Source: Pseudomonas simiae
Lineage (GTDB): Bacteria; Pseudomonadota; Gammaproteobacteria; Pseudomonadales; Pseudomonadaceae
NCBI RefSeq assembly: GCF_900111895.1
Contig: NZ_FOKB01000011.1
Coordinates: forward strand, 62,001 to 126,000
Direction: 5' to 3'
DNA: 64,000 nucleotides
In this document: piece by piece, positions 44,750-53,697 of the stretch
Layout of the letters: each line of letters begins with the position of its first letter
How positions within the stretch are numbered: the first letter of the stretch is position 1
The notes under the pieces: generated by a model
Databases searched by the model: none
What the model was told of the DNA's origin: nothing
Seen by the model: the letters and a program-made list of their open reading frames with translations, nothing else
Program-made: the position numbers and the translations under genes

Positions 44750-45523
44750 ATGAAAGCGCCTTTCGCCCTCTGTGTACTGGCAAGTTTGGCAACCAGCGCC
44801 CTGGCGGACACCACGCCTTCGCACCTTGACCAGGTGTTGCAGCGCGGCACGCTGACCGTGTGTACCACCGGCGACTACAAGCCCTACACCTCGCTGCGCG
44901 CCGATGGCAGCTATGAAGGCATCGACATCACCATGGCCGAGTCCCTGGCCAAGAGCCTCAACGCAAAAATCCAATGGGTGCCCACCACCTGGAAAACCCT
45001 GATGCCGGACTTTCTGGCCCAGCGCTGTGACATTGCCGTGGGCGGGATTTCGGTGTCGCTGGAGCGCCAGAAAAAAGCCTTCTTCAGCCAATCCCTGGGC
45101 GTCGACGGCAAGATCCCGTTGGTCCGCTGTGCCGACGTGCAGCGTTACCAGACCGTCGACCAGATCAACCAGCCCCAGGTACGCGTGATCGAACCGGCCG
45201 GCGGCACCAATGAAGTGTTCGCCCGCGCCCACTTGGGCCAGGCGCAGATCCGCCTGCATGACAACGTGACCATCTTCGACGAACTGCTGGCGGGCAAGGC
45301 CGATGTGATGATCACCGACGCCAGCGAGGCGCGTTACCAGCAAAAGCTCAAGCCAGGGCTGTGTGCGGTCAACCCCGAGCGGCAGATGCAGTACAGCGAA
45401 AAAGCCTTCTTGTTGCCGCGTGATGATGTGGCCTGGAAAAACTACGTCGACCAATGGCTGCACCTGAGCCAGGCCACGGGAGCCTATGACGCTATCGTCA
45501 GCCAGTGGCTGGCCACGCCTTGA
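44750..45523 (+). CDS. Periplasmic solute-binding-fold protein, PheC-like (cyclohexadienyl dehydratase type)
   Basis: A 257-residue protein with a signal peptide (MKAPFALCVLASLATSALA) and a periplasmic binding fold (LQRGTLTVCTTGDYKPYT). It carries PAGGTNEVFAR: the Glu in GGTNE is the known proton donor of cyclohexadienyl/arogenate dehydratases, which evolved from amino-acid binding proteins. It may therefore dehydrate prephenate in the periplasm rather than only bind a solute. No ABC permease genes are adjacent. The ATG at 44750 has AAGGA upstream. The divergent neighbour is a glutamine-synthetase-like enzyme. About 340 bases upstream hold no other gene. Confidence 0.78.
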   Translation: MKAPFALCVLASLATSALADTTPSHLDQVLQRGTLTVCTTGDYKPYTSLRADGSYEGIDITMAESLAKSLNAKIQWVPTTWKTLMPDFLAQRCDIAVGGISVSLERQKKAFFSQSLGVDGKIPLVRCADVQRYQTVDQINQPQVRVIEPAGGTNEVFARAHLGQAQIRLHDNVTIFDELLAGKADVMITDASEARYQQKLKPGLCAVNPERQMQYSEKAFLLPRDDVAWKNYVDQWLHLSQATGAYDAIVSQWLATP

Positions 45524-46364
45524 TCAATGCCACAAACGCACGGCACGCGGCACTGCGATAGGCGCCCTTGCGGCTCAGCAGTGCCACGGTGCGTTGGGGC
45601 AACGCCGGGCTGATTGCCACCGCGTTTAACCCTGGCTGGGCCTGGGCGATTGCGCTGGGCAGGAGGGTCGCCAGCGCCGTGCTGCGCACGATTTCGATGA
45701 TCGCGCTGATGGAGTTGGCCTCCATTGCAATCACAGGGTTTATCCCTTGGGTACGACAGTAGTCATCGATGTAGCGCCGGGTCGCAAAGCCCTGGTTCAA
45801 CAACACCAGTGGTTGCGTCAGCCACTGCCGGCTGTCCAACCCCGGATGGTTTGCGCCGACCACCCCACTCAGCGTTTCCACAAACAGCCCTTCGCACTCG
45901 ATGTCCGGCAGATGCTCGCCGGTAAAACCAATGCCGATATCCAGCGCGTCTTCCGCCAGGGCGGTTTCCATGCGGTCCTGGGTCAACTCCTCGATGCTGA
46001 CCGTAATCCCCGGATGCCGCTGGTTGAACTGGGCCAGCAACGGCCCGACCAGGTAGGCGGTAAACGTCGGCGTCATTGCCAGGCGCAGGTTGCCCCGGCT
46101 CAAGTCCTGCACGTCATGCATGGCACGGGTGCCGGCCTGCAGGTCCTGCAAGGCCAGTCGCGCAAAACGGACATAGGTCTCGCCGGCATCGGTCAGGCGG
46201 ACACTGCGCCCGGAGCGGTCCAGCAGCGGTGCACCCAGGGTGTCTTCCAACTGCTTGATCTGCTGCGACAAGGTCGGCTGTGACACATGCAGCGCCTCGG
46301 CGGCGCGGGTGAAGTTGCGGTGTTCGGCCACCGCCAGCAGGTAACGGATATGGCGCAGCAGCAT
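45498..46364 (-). CDS. cynR: LysR family regulator CynR
   Basis: A 288-residue LysR regulator (HTH residues 1-60: HRNFTRAAEALHVSQPTLSQQIKQLE). Its position divergent from cynT-cynS identifies it as CynR, the cyanate-responsive activator. The ATG at 46364 (MLLRHIRYLL) is preferred over a TTG at 46376. Its end overlaps the convergent binding-protein gene by about 26 bases. The intergenic dyad at 46377-46395 is the likely binding site. Confidence 0.9.
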   Translation of the reverse strand: MLLRHIRYLLAVAEHRNFTRAAEALHVSQPTLSQQIKQLEDTLGAPLLDRSGRSVRLTDAGETYVRFARLALQDLQAGTRAMHDVQDLSRGNLRLAMTPTFTAYLVGPLLAQFNQRHPGITVSIEELTQDRMETALAEDALDIGIGFTGEHLPDIECEGLFVETLSGVVGANHPGLDSRQWLTQPLVLLNQGFATRRYIDDYCRTQGINPVIAMEANSISAIIEIVRSTALATLLPSAIAQAQPGLNAVAISPALPQRTVALLSRKGAYRSAACRAFVALIKAWPATG

Positions 46365-46376
46365 CGAAGCCCCCAA

Positions 46377-46395
46377 CTATAGGCATGACCAATAG
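46377..46395. promoter_or_regulatory. Inverted repeat, probable CynR operator
   Basis: CTATAGG-CATGA-CCAATAG is a 7-base-arm dyad with one mismatch in the cynR-cynT gap. A -10-like TATAAC (46423-46428) for cynT lies about 28 bases downstream with no clear -35, as expected for an activator-dependent LysR promoter. Confidence 0.45.
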
Positions 46396-46476
46396 CAACC
46401 ATCATAAACCGGTCTTGGACGCTATAACTTAAAACTTCCATCCTTGCCCCCATCAGCGACGCAAGGAGAACCTCCC

Positions 46477-47109
46477 ATGCAACATCTCATCGACGGCTTC
46501 CGTAAATTCCAGGCCGAAGCCTTTGGCCAACGCAGCGACTTGTTCAAGCACCTGGCCACCACCCAAACCCCCGGCACGCTGTTTGTGTCCTGCTCTGACA
46601 GCCGCGTCGTCCCCGAGCTGCTGACCCAGCAGGAACCGGGCGACCTGTTCGTGATCCGCAATGCGGGCAATATCGTGCCGTCCTACGGCCCGGAGCCAGG
46701 CGGCGTATCGGCCACCGTCGAATACGCGGTGGCGGTACTGGGGGTCAGTGACATTGTGATCTGCGGCCATTCCGACTGCGGCGCGATGACTGCCATCTCC
46801 ACCTGCAAATGCCTGGACCATCTGCCCGCCGTGGCCAATTGGCTGCGCCACGCCGAGTCGGCCAAGGTGATCAACGCCGCCCGCCAGCACGCATCGGACG
46901 CCGCCCGCCTGGATTCACTGGTGCGTGAAAACGTGATCGCCCAATTGGCCAATCTCAAAACCCACCCTTGCGTCGCCCTGGGCCTGGAACAAGGCCGGCT
47001 GAGGTTGCACGGCTGGGTGTACGACATCGAAACCGGCGCCATCGACGCCCTGGACAGCCGCAGCGGGCACTTCGTTTCGCTGCTCGGCCAGCCCACTCAC
47101 GCTGCCTGA
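46477..47109 (+). CDS. cynT: Carbonic anhydrase CynT
   Basis: A 210-residue beta-class carbonic anhydrase. Zinc ligands are Cys39 (SCSDSR), His97 and Cys100 (GHSDCGAM), with Asp41-Arg43 as the catalytic dyad, lining up with E. coli CynT. It turns CO2 from cyanate breakdown back into bicarbonate, the second substrate of cyanase. The ATG at 46477 follows AAGGAGAA. It is cotranscribed with cynS 30 bases downstream. Confidence 0.95.
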   Translation: MQHLIDGFRKFQAEAFGQRSDLFKHLATTQTPGTLFVSCSDSRVVPELLTQQEPGDLFVIRNAGNIVPSYGPEPGGVSATVEYAVAVLGVSDIVICGHSDCGAMTAISTCKCLDHLPAVANWLRHAESAKVINAARQHASDAARLDSLVRENVIAQLANLKTHPCVALGLEQGRLRLHGWVYDIETGAIDALDSRSGHFVSLLGQPTHAA

Positions 47110-47139
47110 TCCCCCTTTTCCAACCCAGAGGACCTCACC

Positions 47140-47610
47140 ATGTTGCAATCCAACTTCTCACAAACCCCACGCCTGGCCCTGGCCGATACCGTTATCGACC
47201 TCAAGGCACGCAAGAACCTGTCCTGGCAGGACCTCACCGACGGCACCGGGCTGAGCCTGGCGTTCGTCACCGCCGCCCTGCTCGGCCAGCACCCGCTGCC
47301 CAAGGAGGCTGCAGACGTGGTCTGCGACAAGCTCGGCCTGGACCAGGATGCCAGCCGACTGCTGCAAAGCGTGCCCCTGCGCGGCAGCTTTCCCGGCGGC
47401 GTGCCAACGGACCCGACGATGTACCGCTTCTACGAAATGCTCCAGGTCTACGGCTCCACCCTCAAGGCACTGGTGCATGAGCAATTTGGCGACGGCATCA
47501 TCAGTGCAATCAACTTCAAGCTGGACATCAAGAAGGTCGAGGACCCGGACGGCGGCTCCCGCGCGGTAATCACCCTGGACGGCAAGTACCTGCCGACCAA
47601 ACCCTTCTGA
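47140..47610 (+). CDS. cynS: Cyanate hydratase (cyanase) CynS
   Basis: A 156-residue enzyme that reacts cyanate with bicarbonate to give ammonia and CO2. Catalytic Arg96, Glu99 (MYRFYEM) and Ser122 (ISAINF) are at the same numbers as in E. coli CynS. The N-terminal helical domain resembles an HTH but is used for decamer assembly. No CynX gene follows directly; a CynX-type transporter lies 12 kb away at 59641. Confidence 0.96.
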   Translation: MLQSNFSQTPRLALADTVIDLKARKNLSWQDLTDGTGLSLAFVTAALLGQHPLPKEAADVVCDKLGLDQDASRLLQSVPLRGSFPGGVPTDPTMYRFYEMLQVYGSTLKALVHEQFGDGIISAINFKLDIKKVEDPDGGSRAVITLDGKYLPTKPF

Positions 47611-47664
47611 GTCGCCCGCGACCGTCTACGCTCTTGTCACATCAACAAGAACGAGGGACGGGTA

Positions 47665-48504
47665 ATGAAGGTATTGTTCCGACTCACCTGGCTGCTGCTG
47701 TTGTGTTTCAGCCAGGTGCACGCCACAACGACTCAGGATGAAGACGCCAAGGCGGCCAAGGCGCTGCTGGAAAAAGCCTTGGCCTACTACCACAGCAATG
47801 GCGACAAAGCGTTTGCCGCCTTCAGCCGACAGGGCGAATTCATCGACCACGACCGCTATGTGTTCGTGGTCGACACCCAAGGCGTGCTGCTGGCCAGCGG
47901 TGGCCCCTCCTCCGCCTTGATCGGCCGTGATGTGTCCGAAGTGCTGGGGCCGGATTTGCGCCAATCCTTCAAGGATGCGCTCAAGGTGTCGGAAGATCAG
48001 GGCATCCAGCAGGCCGACTATCGCTGGCAGAATTGGAACGATGGCAAGGTTGAACACAAGCATGTGTTCTATCAGCGCGTGGGCGAACGCATCCTCGCGG
48101 TAGGTTATTACCTGCCAAGGGCCACGCCGGAACAGGCCCGGGCCCTGCGCGACAAGGCCGCGACGGCCTTGCTCAAGGATGAAACCGGCACGCTCAAGGC
48201 GATCAACTCACTGCAGGGCGGTTTCCTGCAGGATGACCTCTATGTGTTCGTGGTGGATCTCGATACCCAGCGCTATGTGGCCCATGGCACCAACCTGCGC
48301 CTGGTCAACACCGACTTCAGCAAGATCAAGGACCCGGACGGCAAGCCGGTGGGCGAGCCGATCCTCAAGTTGATGGCCGAGCAGCACCAGGGCGAATACA
48401 CATACCGCTGGAAAAATCCGGTCACCGACAAGGTCGAGAACAAGCATGCGTATATGCGCAAGGCCGGGCATTTCATGGTGGCGGTCGGGTATTACAGTCC
48501 GTAA
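47665..48504 (+). CDS. Periplasmic double Cache domain protein
   Basis: A 279-residue protein with a signal peptide (MKVLFRLTWLLLLCFSQVHA) and two Cache-like sensor modules. Each has a Y-VFV-x-D-x(3-5) strand motif (YVFVVDTQGVLLASGG and YVFVVDLDTQRYVAHG) followed by YRW-x(4)-K-x-E-x-KH and GYY. It has no kinase, methyl-accepting or membrane domain, so it probably binds a small molecule in the periplasm, perhaps for a partner receptor. It follows cynS after 54 bases but is probably independent. Confidence 0.83.
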   Translation: MKVLFRLTWLLLLCFSQVHATTTQDEDAKAAKALLEKALAYYHSNGDKAFAAFSRQGEFIDHDRYVFVVDTQGVLLASGGPSSALIGRDVSEVLGPDLRQSFKDALKVSEDQGIQQADYRWQNWNDGKVEHKHVFYQRVGERILAVGYYLPRATPEQARALRDKAATALLKDETGTLKAINSLQGGFLQDDLYVFVVDLDTQRYVAHGTNLRLVNTDFSKIKDPDGKPVGEPILKLMAEQHQGEYTYRWKNPVTDKVENKHAYMRKAGHFMVAVGYYSP

Positions 48505-48526
48505 TAAGGAGTGCAATGCTATTCAT

Positions 48527-48614
48527 TGCAAGAGCTGGCTTGCCTGCGATGGCGGTTCATCAGTTACAGAGGTACTAACTGCCCCACCACCATCGCAGGC
48601 AAACCAGCGCCCGC
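48527..48614. repeat. REP pair (REPIN-like), worn
   Basis: AGAGCTGGCTTGCCTGCGATGG and the inverted CCATCGCAGGCAAACCAGC enclose about 50 bases. The outer TGTGGGAG ends are mutated. Confidence 0.75.
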
Positions 48615-48636
48615 CTTTGAATCTTCAGGGTGTCCG

Positions 48637-50154
48637 TTATTTTGCCTTGTCGTCACGGCCGCGCAGCACCCGATTCGGCATCGCAATCGCCGCCGCCAAC
48701 CCCAACAGGGATACCGCCGCACTCACCATCAACAAATGCCGGAACGTCACCGCCAACTCCCCGCGCAAGGCATCCTGCGCCGGGCCAGGGGCGGCATTGA
48801 GGCCGTCGAGCAGCACGTTACCGGAACTGCCCTCGGCCACCCGCGCGCCGCTGGCCAGGTGAGCAAAACTGGAATCCTGCAACAGCGCCAGCAACAGTGC
48901 CGACATGCACGCCACCCCGACTGCCCCGCCCAGGGAACGGAACAAGTTGGTGGTGCTGGTGGCGACGCCGATGTCGCGCTGTTCCACCGAGTTTTGCGTG
49001 CCGACCAGCGAAGTCGGAAACTGCATGCCGGCCGCGATCCCACACAGCAGCATGAACACGGCCGTCAGCCCCACTGCCTGGGGCGCGCTCAGGGCCATGC
49101 CGAGGATCGCAAACGGGCTCAGCAATGCACCGCTGAGGATCATCGGTTTATAGCGCCCGGTCACCGAGGTCATGCGCCCGGCAAAATAGGCACCCATTGG
49201 CAGGCCCATGGCCAATGGCAGCAAGTGCAGGGCCGCGCTGTCCGCGCCGGAGCCGGTCACCGTCTGATAACGCAGCGGCATCAACACCGTCAGGGAAATC
49301 GCCTGGAAGCTGGTGAAAAAGATCGTACACCAGCACAACACCGCACTGCGGTTGGCGAACAAATGCATCGGCAACAACGGCTCCCGCGCCCGGCGCTCGT
49401 GCCAGACAAACACCGTCAACGCCACCAGAGCAATCATCAACAGCCCCAGCACTTCGTCGTCACGCCAATGATGACCCTGACCGATTTCGGTGATACCCAA
49501 CAGCAAGGCGGTCAAGCCGATGATCATCAGAACAGTGCCGAGGTAATCGATGATCGGCTTGCGCTGCGGCACCGGCAGCCCCACCAGCGTGCGATGGGCC
49601 ACGTACCAGGCGCCGGCGCCCAAGGGCAGGTTGATCAGGAACACCCAGCGCCACGACAGGTACTCGGTCATGTAGCCGCCGAGCACCGGCCCGGCTACGC
49701 TGGCGACCGCGTACATGCTGCTGAAATAGCCCTGGTAGCGGCCACGCTCACGGGGCGCGATGATGTCGCCGATGATCGCCTGGCTCACCGAGATCATGCC
49801 GCCGGCGCCGATGCCCTGGAGGATCCGCGCCAGCACCAGTTGCTCCATGCTTTGCGCCATGCCGCAGAACAGCGAGGCCAGGGTGAACAGGCCCATGCCG
49901 ATCAGCATCATCGGCCGCCGCCCGTACAGGTCGCCGAGCTTGCCGTAGATCGGCACCGCCACGGTCATCGCCACCATGTAGCCCGAGATGACCCAGGCCA
50001 GCAGGTTGACGTCGTGGAACTGCGCGGAAATAGCAGGCATGGACACGGCGACAATGGTCTGGTCCAAAGCCCCCAGGAAGATCGCCATCATCAGTGAGGC
50101 GAGGATGCTGCGCACAGCGGGCAGTGGCGGAGCAGGCTGATTGAGGTGCGTCAC
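48637..50154 (-). CDS. DHA2-type multidrug efflux MFS transporter (EmrB/QacA)
   Basis: About 505 residues with about 14 membrane helices. Motifs are LDQTIVAVSMPAI (DHA2 motif D1), GKLGDLYGRRPMM (motif A), LQGIGAGGMISVSQAII and WRWVFLINLPLG. It exports drugs using the proton gradient; the substrate is unknown. No EmrA-like fusion gene is adjacent. I take the GTG start at 50154 (VTHLNQPAPPLP); an ATG at 50196 is also possible. A plus-strand open frame opposite it is an artefact of GC codon use. Confidence 0.88.
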   Translation of the reverse strand: MTHLNQPAPPLPAVRSILASLMMAIFLGALDQTIVAVSMPAISAQFHDVNLLAWVISGYMVAMTVAVPIYGKLGDLYGRRPMMLIGMGLFTLASLFCGMAQSMEQLVLARILQGIGAGGMISVSQAIIGDIIAPRERGRYQGYFSSMYAVASVAGPVLGGYMTEYLSWRWVFLINLPLGAGAWYVAHRTLVGLPVPQRKPIIDYLGTVLMIIGLTALLLGITEIGQGHHWRDDEVLGLLMIALVALTVFVWHERRAREPLLPMHLFANRSAVLCWCTIFFTSFQAISLTVLMPLRYQTVTGSGADSAALHLLPLAMGLPMGAYFAGRMTSVTGRYKPMILSGALLSPFAILGMALSAPQAVGLTAVFMLLCGIAAGMQFPTSLVGTQNSVEQRDIGVATSTTNLFRSLGGAVGVACMSALLLALLQDSSFAHLASGARVAEGSSGNVLLDGLNAAPGPAQDALRGELAVTFRHLLMVSAAVSLLGLAAAIAMPNRVLRGRDDKAK

Positions 50155-50220
50155 GGCAAGACCTTCGAGCAGGGCCCGCGGGAAAAGGCGGCCCACGGGA
50201 ATGCTCGATACGATAGCAGG

Positions 50221-51414
50221 CTATTCGATAGCTTCGTAAGGAAGTCCGACGTAATTTTCTGCGATGGTTTTGCGACCTGCCTCGGAGTGGATGAAGTACT
50301 CAAGCTCACTCTCGGCGATGCGCTGGGTGAAACCGTCGGCCTCGGGAAACTGATGCAACATCGAGGTCATCCACCAGGAAAACCGTTCGGCCTTCCACAC
50401 CCGCCGCAGGCAGATGGCGGAATAACGCTCCAGCAGATCCACGCGCCCTTCGCCGTAGACCTTGAGCAGAATCCGGTACAGCGTACTCACATCACTGGCC
50501 GCCAGGTTCAAACCCTTGGCCCCGGTGGGCGGCACGATATGCGCCGCGTCGCCGAGCAGGAACAGGCGTCCGTACTGCATCGGCTCCACAACAAAACTGC
50601 GCAACGGCGCGATGCTTTTTTCGATCGACGGGCCCGTCACCAACTGTTCGGCGAGATGGCTGGGCAGGCGGGTTTTCAGTTCGTCCCAGAAGCGTGCGTC
50701 GGACCATTCGTCAATCGGTTCCTCCACCGGCACTTGCAGGTAATAGCGACTGCGCGTCGGCGAACGCATGCTGCACAGCGCAAAACCGCGCGAGTGCTTG
50801 GCGTACACCAATTCAGCGTGTACCGGTGGGGTGTCGGCGAGGATGCCCAGCCAACCGAAGGGATAGACCCGTTCGAAGACCTTGAGCGATTCAGCCGGGA
50901 TCGACTGGCGCGCAACGCCGTGGTAACCGTCGCAACCGGCGATGTAGTCACACTCCAGGCGAAAGGCTTCGCCCTGATGTTCGAAGGTCAGCCAGGGTCG
51001 ATCACTTTTGAGGCCGTGGGGCTGCACGTTGCGCGCTTCATACAGGGTGGTGGCGCCTGCGGCGGTACGGGCGGCCATCAGGTCGCGGGTGACTTCGGTC
51101 TGGCCGTAGATCATCACCGACTGGCCGCCGGTCAAGCCCTTGAGGTCGATGTGCGTCAGTTGGTCGTTCAGTGCCAACTCAAAACCGTCATGCACCAGGC
51201 CTTCGCTGTCCATGCGCCGGCTGACGCCCGCCTGCCGCAGCAGGTCGACCATGCCTTGTTCCAGCACCCCGGCACGGATGCGGCCTTGCACGTAATCGGC
51301 GCTCTGGCGCTCTAGGATAAGGGTTTCGATCCCCGCTTCATGGAGCAGTTGACCGAGCAGCAATCCGGAAGGACCGGCGCCGATAATGGCGACTTGGGTT
51401 TTCAGCGTTTTCAT
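50221..51414 (-). CDS. pobA: 4-hydroxybenzoate 3-monooxygenase PobA
   Basis: A 397-residue FAD monooxygenase that turns 4-hydroxybenzoate into protocatechuate using NADPH and O2. Motifs are the FAD site IIGAGPSGLLLGQLL, YIAGCDGYHG and FLLGDAAHIVPPTGAKGLNLA; the substrate-site SRGFALCSMRSPTRSRYYLQ matches PobA. The length fits the family (394). The ATG at 51414 has no clear ribosome site; the upstream in-frame start is less likely. It is divergent from pobR, its activator. Confidence 0.95.
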   Translation of the reverse strand: MKTLKTQVAIIGAGPSGLLLGQLLHEAGIETLILERQSADYVQGRIRAGVLEQGMVDLLRQAGVSRRMDSEGLVHDGFELALNDQLTHIDLKGLTGGQSVMIYGQTEVTRDLMAARTAAGATTLYEARNVQPHGLKSDRPWLTFEHQGEAFRLECDYIAGCDGYHGVARQSIPAESLKVFERVYPFGWLGILADTPPVHAELVYAKHSRGFALCSMRSPTRSRYYLQVPVEEPIDEWSDARFWDELKTRLPSHLAEQLVTGPSIEKSIAPLRSFVVEPMQYGRLFLLGDAAHIVPPTGAKGLNLAASDVSTLYRILLKVYGEGRVDLLERYSAICLRRVWKAERFSWWMTSMLHQFPEADGFTQRIAESELEYFIHSEAGRKTIAENYVGLPYEAIE

Positions 51415-51452
51415 TATTTTTATGGCCCGCAATTTCCACCCGAACGGATCGG

Positions 51453-51521
51453 GTGAAAGAGTTGTCATTGGTCTTGTTGCTGACATTTTTCACTTGAGTG
51501 AGCGGCATAAGAAGGTGAAAA
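51453..51521. promoter_or_regulatory. GTGAAA half-sites in the pobA-pobR gap
   Basis: GTGAAA occurs at 51453-51458 and, as part of GTGAAAA, at 51515-51521; its complement TTTTTCAC is at 51486-51493. The last two form an inverted pair. These repeats may be PobR binding sites, but this is not tested. Confidence 0.3.
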
Positions 51522-51594
51522 CTGAGCCAAAGCCTGCGCTTTTTGCCAATCGGGGCGATTACCGCACCACTCTGCCGAGTATCGGGTTGAAACC

Positions 51595-52473
51595 ATGACC
51601 AAAACCGCAATTCCGGTCTTCAAGCTTTACGGGGAACACCAGCAATGGCCCACCCCCGATTTGTTGCACTGCGAAACCATTTCCCGGCGCAGTCGGGAAT
51701 ACCAGTGGGAAATCCAACCCCACCGGCACGCGGATCTTTGCCAATTGCTGTACGTGCACAAAGGCCAGGCACAGTTGGAAATCGAAGGTCAGCGCACCAC
51801 GCTGAATGAGGCGACCTTGCAGGTATTGCCGCCACTGTGTGTACACGGCTTCCGCTTTCCCGAAGACGTTGAAGGCTACGTAGTGACACTGTCGGCGCCG
51901 TTGGTCAGCCACCTGCAAGCACAGCTGGGCACAACGGTGGATGGTTTGCAGACACTCGGCAGCTACCCGGCAGGTAAAGACAGTGATTACCTCAATAGCC
52001 TGTTCGCCCGCTTGCAGGACGAATACGCCGATGAACAACCGGCACGGGACATGATGATGCACGCGTTGGTCAGCGTGTTGCTGGTGTGGATCAGCCGCCA
52101 GGCCATCCAGCGTCGTCACCCGCGGGCGCCGAGGGGGCGTGAATACTTCCGGCGTTTTACCCAGTTGGTCGAGCAGCATTACCGCGAACACCCGAAGATC
52201 GAAGACCTGGCCCACAAACTGGGGATCTCGGTCTCACACTTGAACGGGACGTGCCGGGAGTTGGGTGGGCAACCTGCGCTGCAGATCATGCATGACCGCC
52301 AATTGCTGGAAGCCAAGCGCCTGCTGACTTACACCAGCATGACCATCAATGAAATGTCAGAGGTGCTGGGCTTTTCCGATCCGACCAACTTCTCTCGGCT
52401 GTTTCGCCGACGGGTCGGGTTCTCGCCCAAGGCGTTTCGCGAACAGCTGAAGGCCGAAGCGCCACACAGCTAA
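51595..52473 (+). CDS. pobR: AraC family activator PobR
   Basis: A 292-residue regulator with an N-terminal cupin-like effector domain (IQPHRHADLCQLLYVHKGQ) and a C-terminal double HTH (KIEDLAHKLGISVSHLNGTCRE; SMTINEMSEVLGFSDPTNFSRLF). In Pseudomonas, AraC-type PobR activates pobA in response to 4-hydroxybenzoate. The divergent arrangement with pobA supports the name. Soluble and cytoplasmic. Confidence 0.92.
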   Translation: MTKTAIPVFKLYGEHQQWPTPDLLHCETISRRSREYQWEIQPHRHADLCQLLYVHKGQAQLEIEGQRTTLNEATLQVLPPLCVHGFRFPEDVEGYVVTLSAPLVSHLQAQLGTTVDGLQTLGSYPAGKDSDYLNSLFARLQDEYADEQPARDMMMHALVSVLLVWISRQAIQRRHPRAPRGREYFRRFTQLVEQHYREHPKIEDLAHKLGISVSHLNGTCRELGGQPALQIMHDRQLLEAKRLLTYTSMTINEMSEVLGFSDPTNFSRLFRRRVGFSPKAFREQLKAEAPHS

Positions 52474-52516
52474 GGTTGGAAACCGATATCTGTGGAAACT
52501 CTACACAGCCTCACTG

Positions 52517-52693
52517 CTAGCGCAAGGCACTGAAACTGCCGGTACGCGGAACGCATTGATCCTGATGGCAGCTGATCGCAAAGGTCGGCTGCATACGGGT
52601 CTGCTCCACGCGGTAGGCGGCGGCCCCGTAGAGTGCGCTGGCAAGGGCGCACAGGCTGAAAATCATCAGGTACTTCCTGGTTTTAATGCTCAT
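52517..52693 (-). CDS. Small 58-residue exported or membrane protein
   Basis: A short frame, MSIKTRKYLMIFSLCALASA..., with a positively charged N-terminus and a hydrophobic helix (about residues 8-26) like a signal peptide or single membrane anchor. The tail has two cysteines (SCHQDQC) and ends GSFSALR. AGAGGT lies 7 bases before the ATG. It is opposite in direction to pobR. The function is unknown, and it could be a chance frame. Confidence 0.55.
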   Translation of the reverse strand: MSIKTRKYLMIFSLCALASALYGAAAYRVEQTRMQPTFAISCHQDQCVPRTGSFSALR

Positions 52694-52791
52694 GGCACAG
52701 ACCTCTGCGGATCTACAGGGTGCTGTCTAAAGCATAGGTCAACCCCGCCGAGTTGCCATTATCGGGCGACATTCAACAGGGTTATGTCGAG

Positions 52792-53697
52792 CTAAAGACC
52801 CACATCCCACGCCGGTTCCTCCGGGAACCGCAGCACCAGGAAATCCAACAGGCTGCGCAACGCCGAGGGCATGTGCTTGCGCGAGGCGTACACCGCGTAG
52901 ATGTTCATCTGCCGCGGCTCGGCCTCGGGCAACAAGCGCACCAGTTCGCCACGACGGATGTAATCGCCCGCCTGGTAAGTGGGCAACATCGATACCCCAG
53001 CCCCGGCCAACGTCACACGCAACAGCGTGCTGGCCTCGTTGGAGGTGATATTGCCGTTGATCGGCACCGAGACATGCTCGCCCCGCTCTTCGAAATGCCA
53101 CAGGCTTTTACCGAAATAGGAATGGGTGAGGCAATTGTGCGCGGCCAGGTCTTCGACTTTCTGCGGGGCCGGATGCGAAAGCAGGTAGGCCGGCGAAGCA
53201 CACACCACTGAGCGGCACACCGTCAGGCGCCGGGCAATCAAGTTGGGATCCAGGTCATTGCTGGTACGGATGGCCAGGTCGATGCGCTCATCCACCAGGT
53301 TCACCGTACGATCGAGCATCTGCAGGTCGACTGTCACCAGCGGGTAGCGCTTGACGTACTCGGCAATGGCCTCAGCCAATTGCGCCTGGCCGAAAGACGT
53401 ACTCACACTCAGACGCAGCAGGCCACGGGGGGCGTCGTCGGGCTCGCTGACGGCGGCCTGCATATCGCCGCACAGTTCCAGCAATTGCCGACAGCGTGGC
53501 AGGGTTTCACTGCCGGCCGCCGTGAGGCTGAGCTTGCGCGTGGTGCGGTGCAGCAAACGTGCACCGACCCAGTCTTCCAACTCGGCCAGGTAACGCGACA
53601 CTACCGGCCGTGACAGGTCCAGATGATCGGCTGCAGCGGACTGGCTGCCCAAGTCCACCACGGTGACAAACACACGCATTGCTTGAAGACGATCCAT
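52792..53697 (-). CDS. LysR family transcriptional regulator
   Basis: A 301-residue regulator (MDRLQAMRVFVTVVDLGSQSAAADHLDLSRPVVSRYLAELE, then an effector domain). It is of the CrgA-like subtype judging by RLLHRTTRKLSLTAAG. It is divergent from a metallo-hydrolase-fold gene, which is its likely target. The ligand is unknown. Confidence 0.9.
   Translation of the reverse strand: MDRLQAMRVFVTVVDLGSQSAAADHLDLSRPVVSRYLAELEDWVGARLLHRTTRKLSLTAAGSETLPRCRQLLELCGDMQAAVSEPDDAPRGLLRLSVSTSFGQAQLAEAIAEYVKRYPLVTVDLQMLDRTVNLVDERIDLAIRTSNDLDPNLIARRLTVCRSVVCASPAYLLSHPAPQKVEDLAAHNCLTHSYFGKSLWHFEERGEHVSVPINGNITSNEASTLLRVTLAGAGVSMLPTYQAGDYIRRGELVRLLPEAEPRQMNIYAVYASRKHMPSALRSLLDFLVLRFPEEPAWDVGL

Noticed and set aside
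47170..47350. HTH in the N-terminal part of CynS as a regulator gene
   Set aside because: This helical domain is a normal part of cyanase and is fused to its catalytic domain.
48511..50097. Long plus-strand frame opposite the DHA2 transporter
   Set aside because: Extremely rich in His, Gln and Arg, typical of an antisense shadow of a membrane protein gene.
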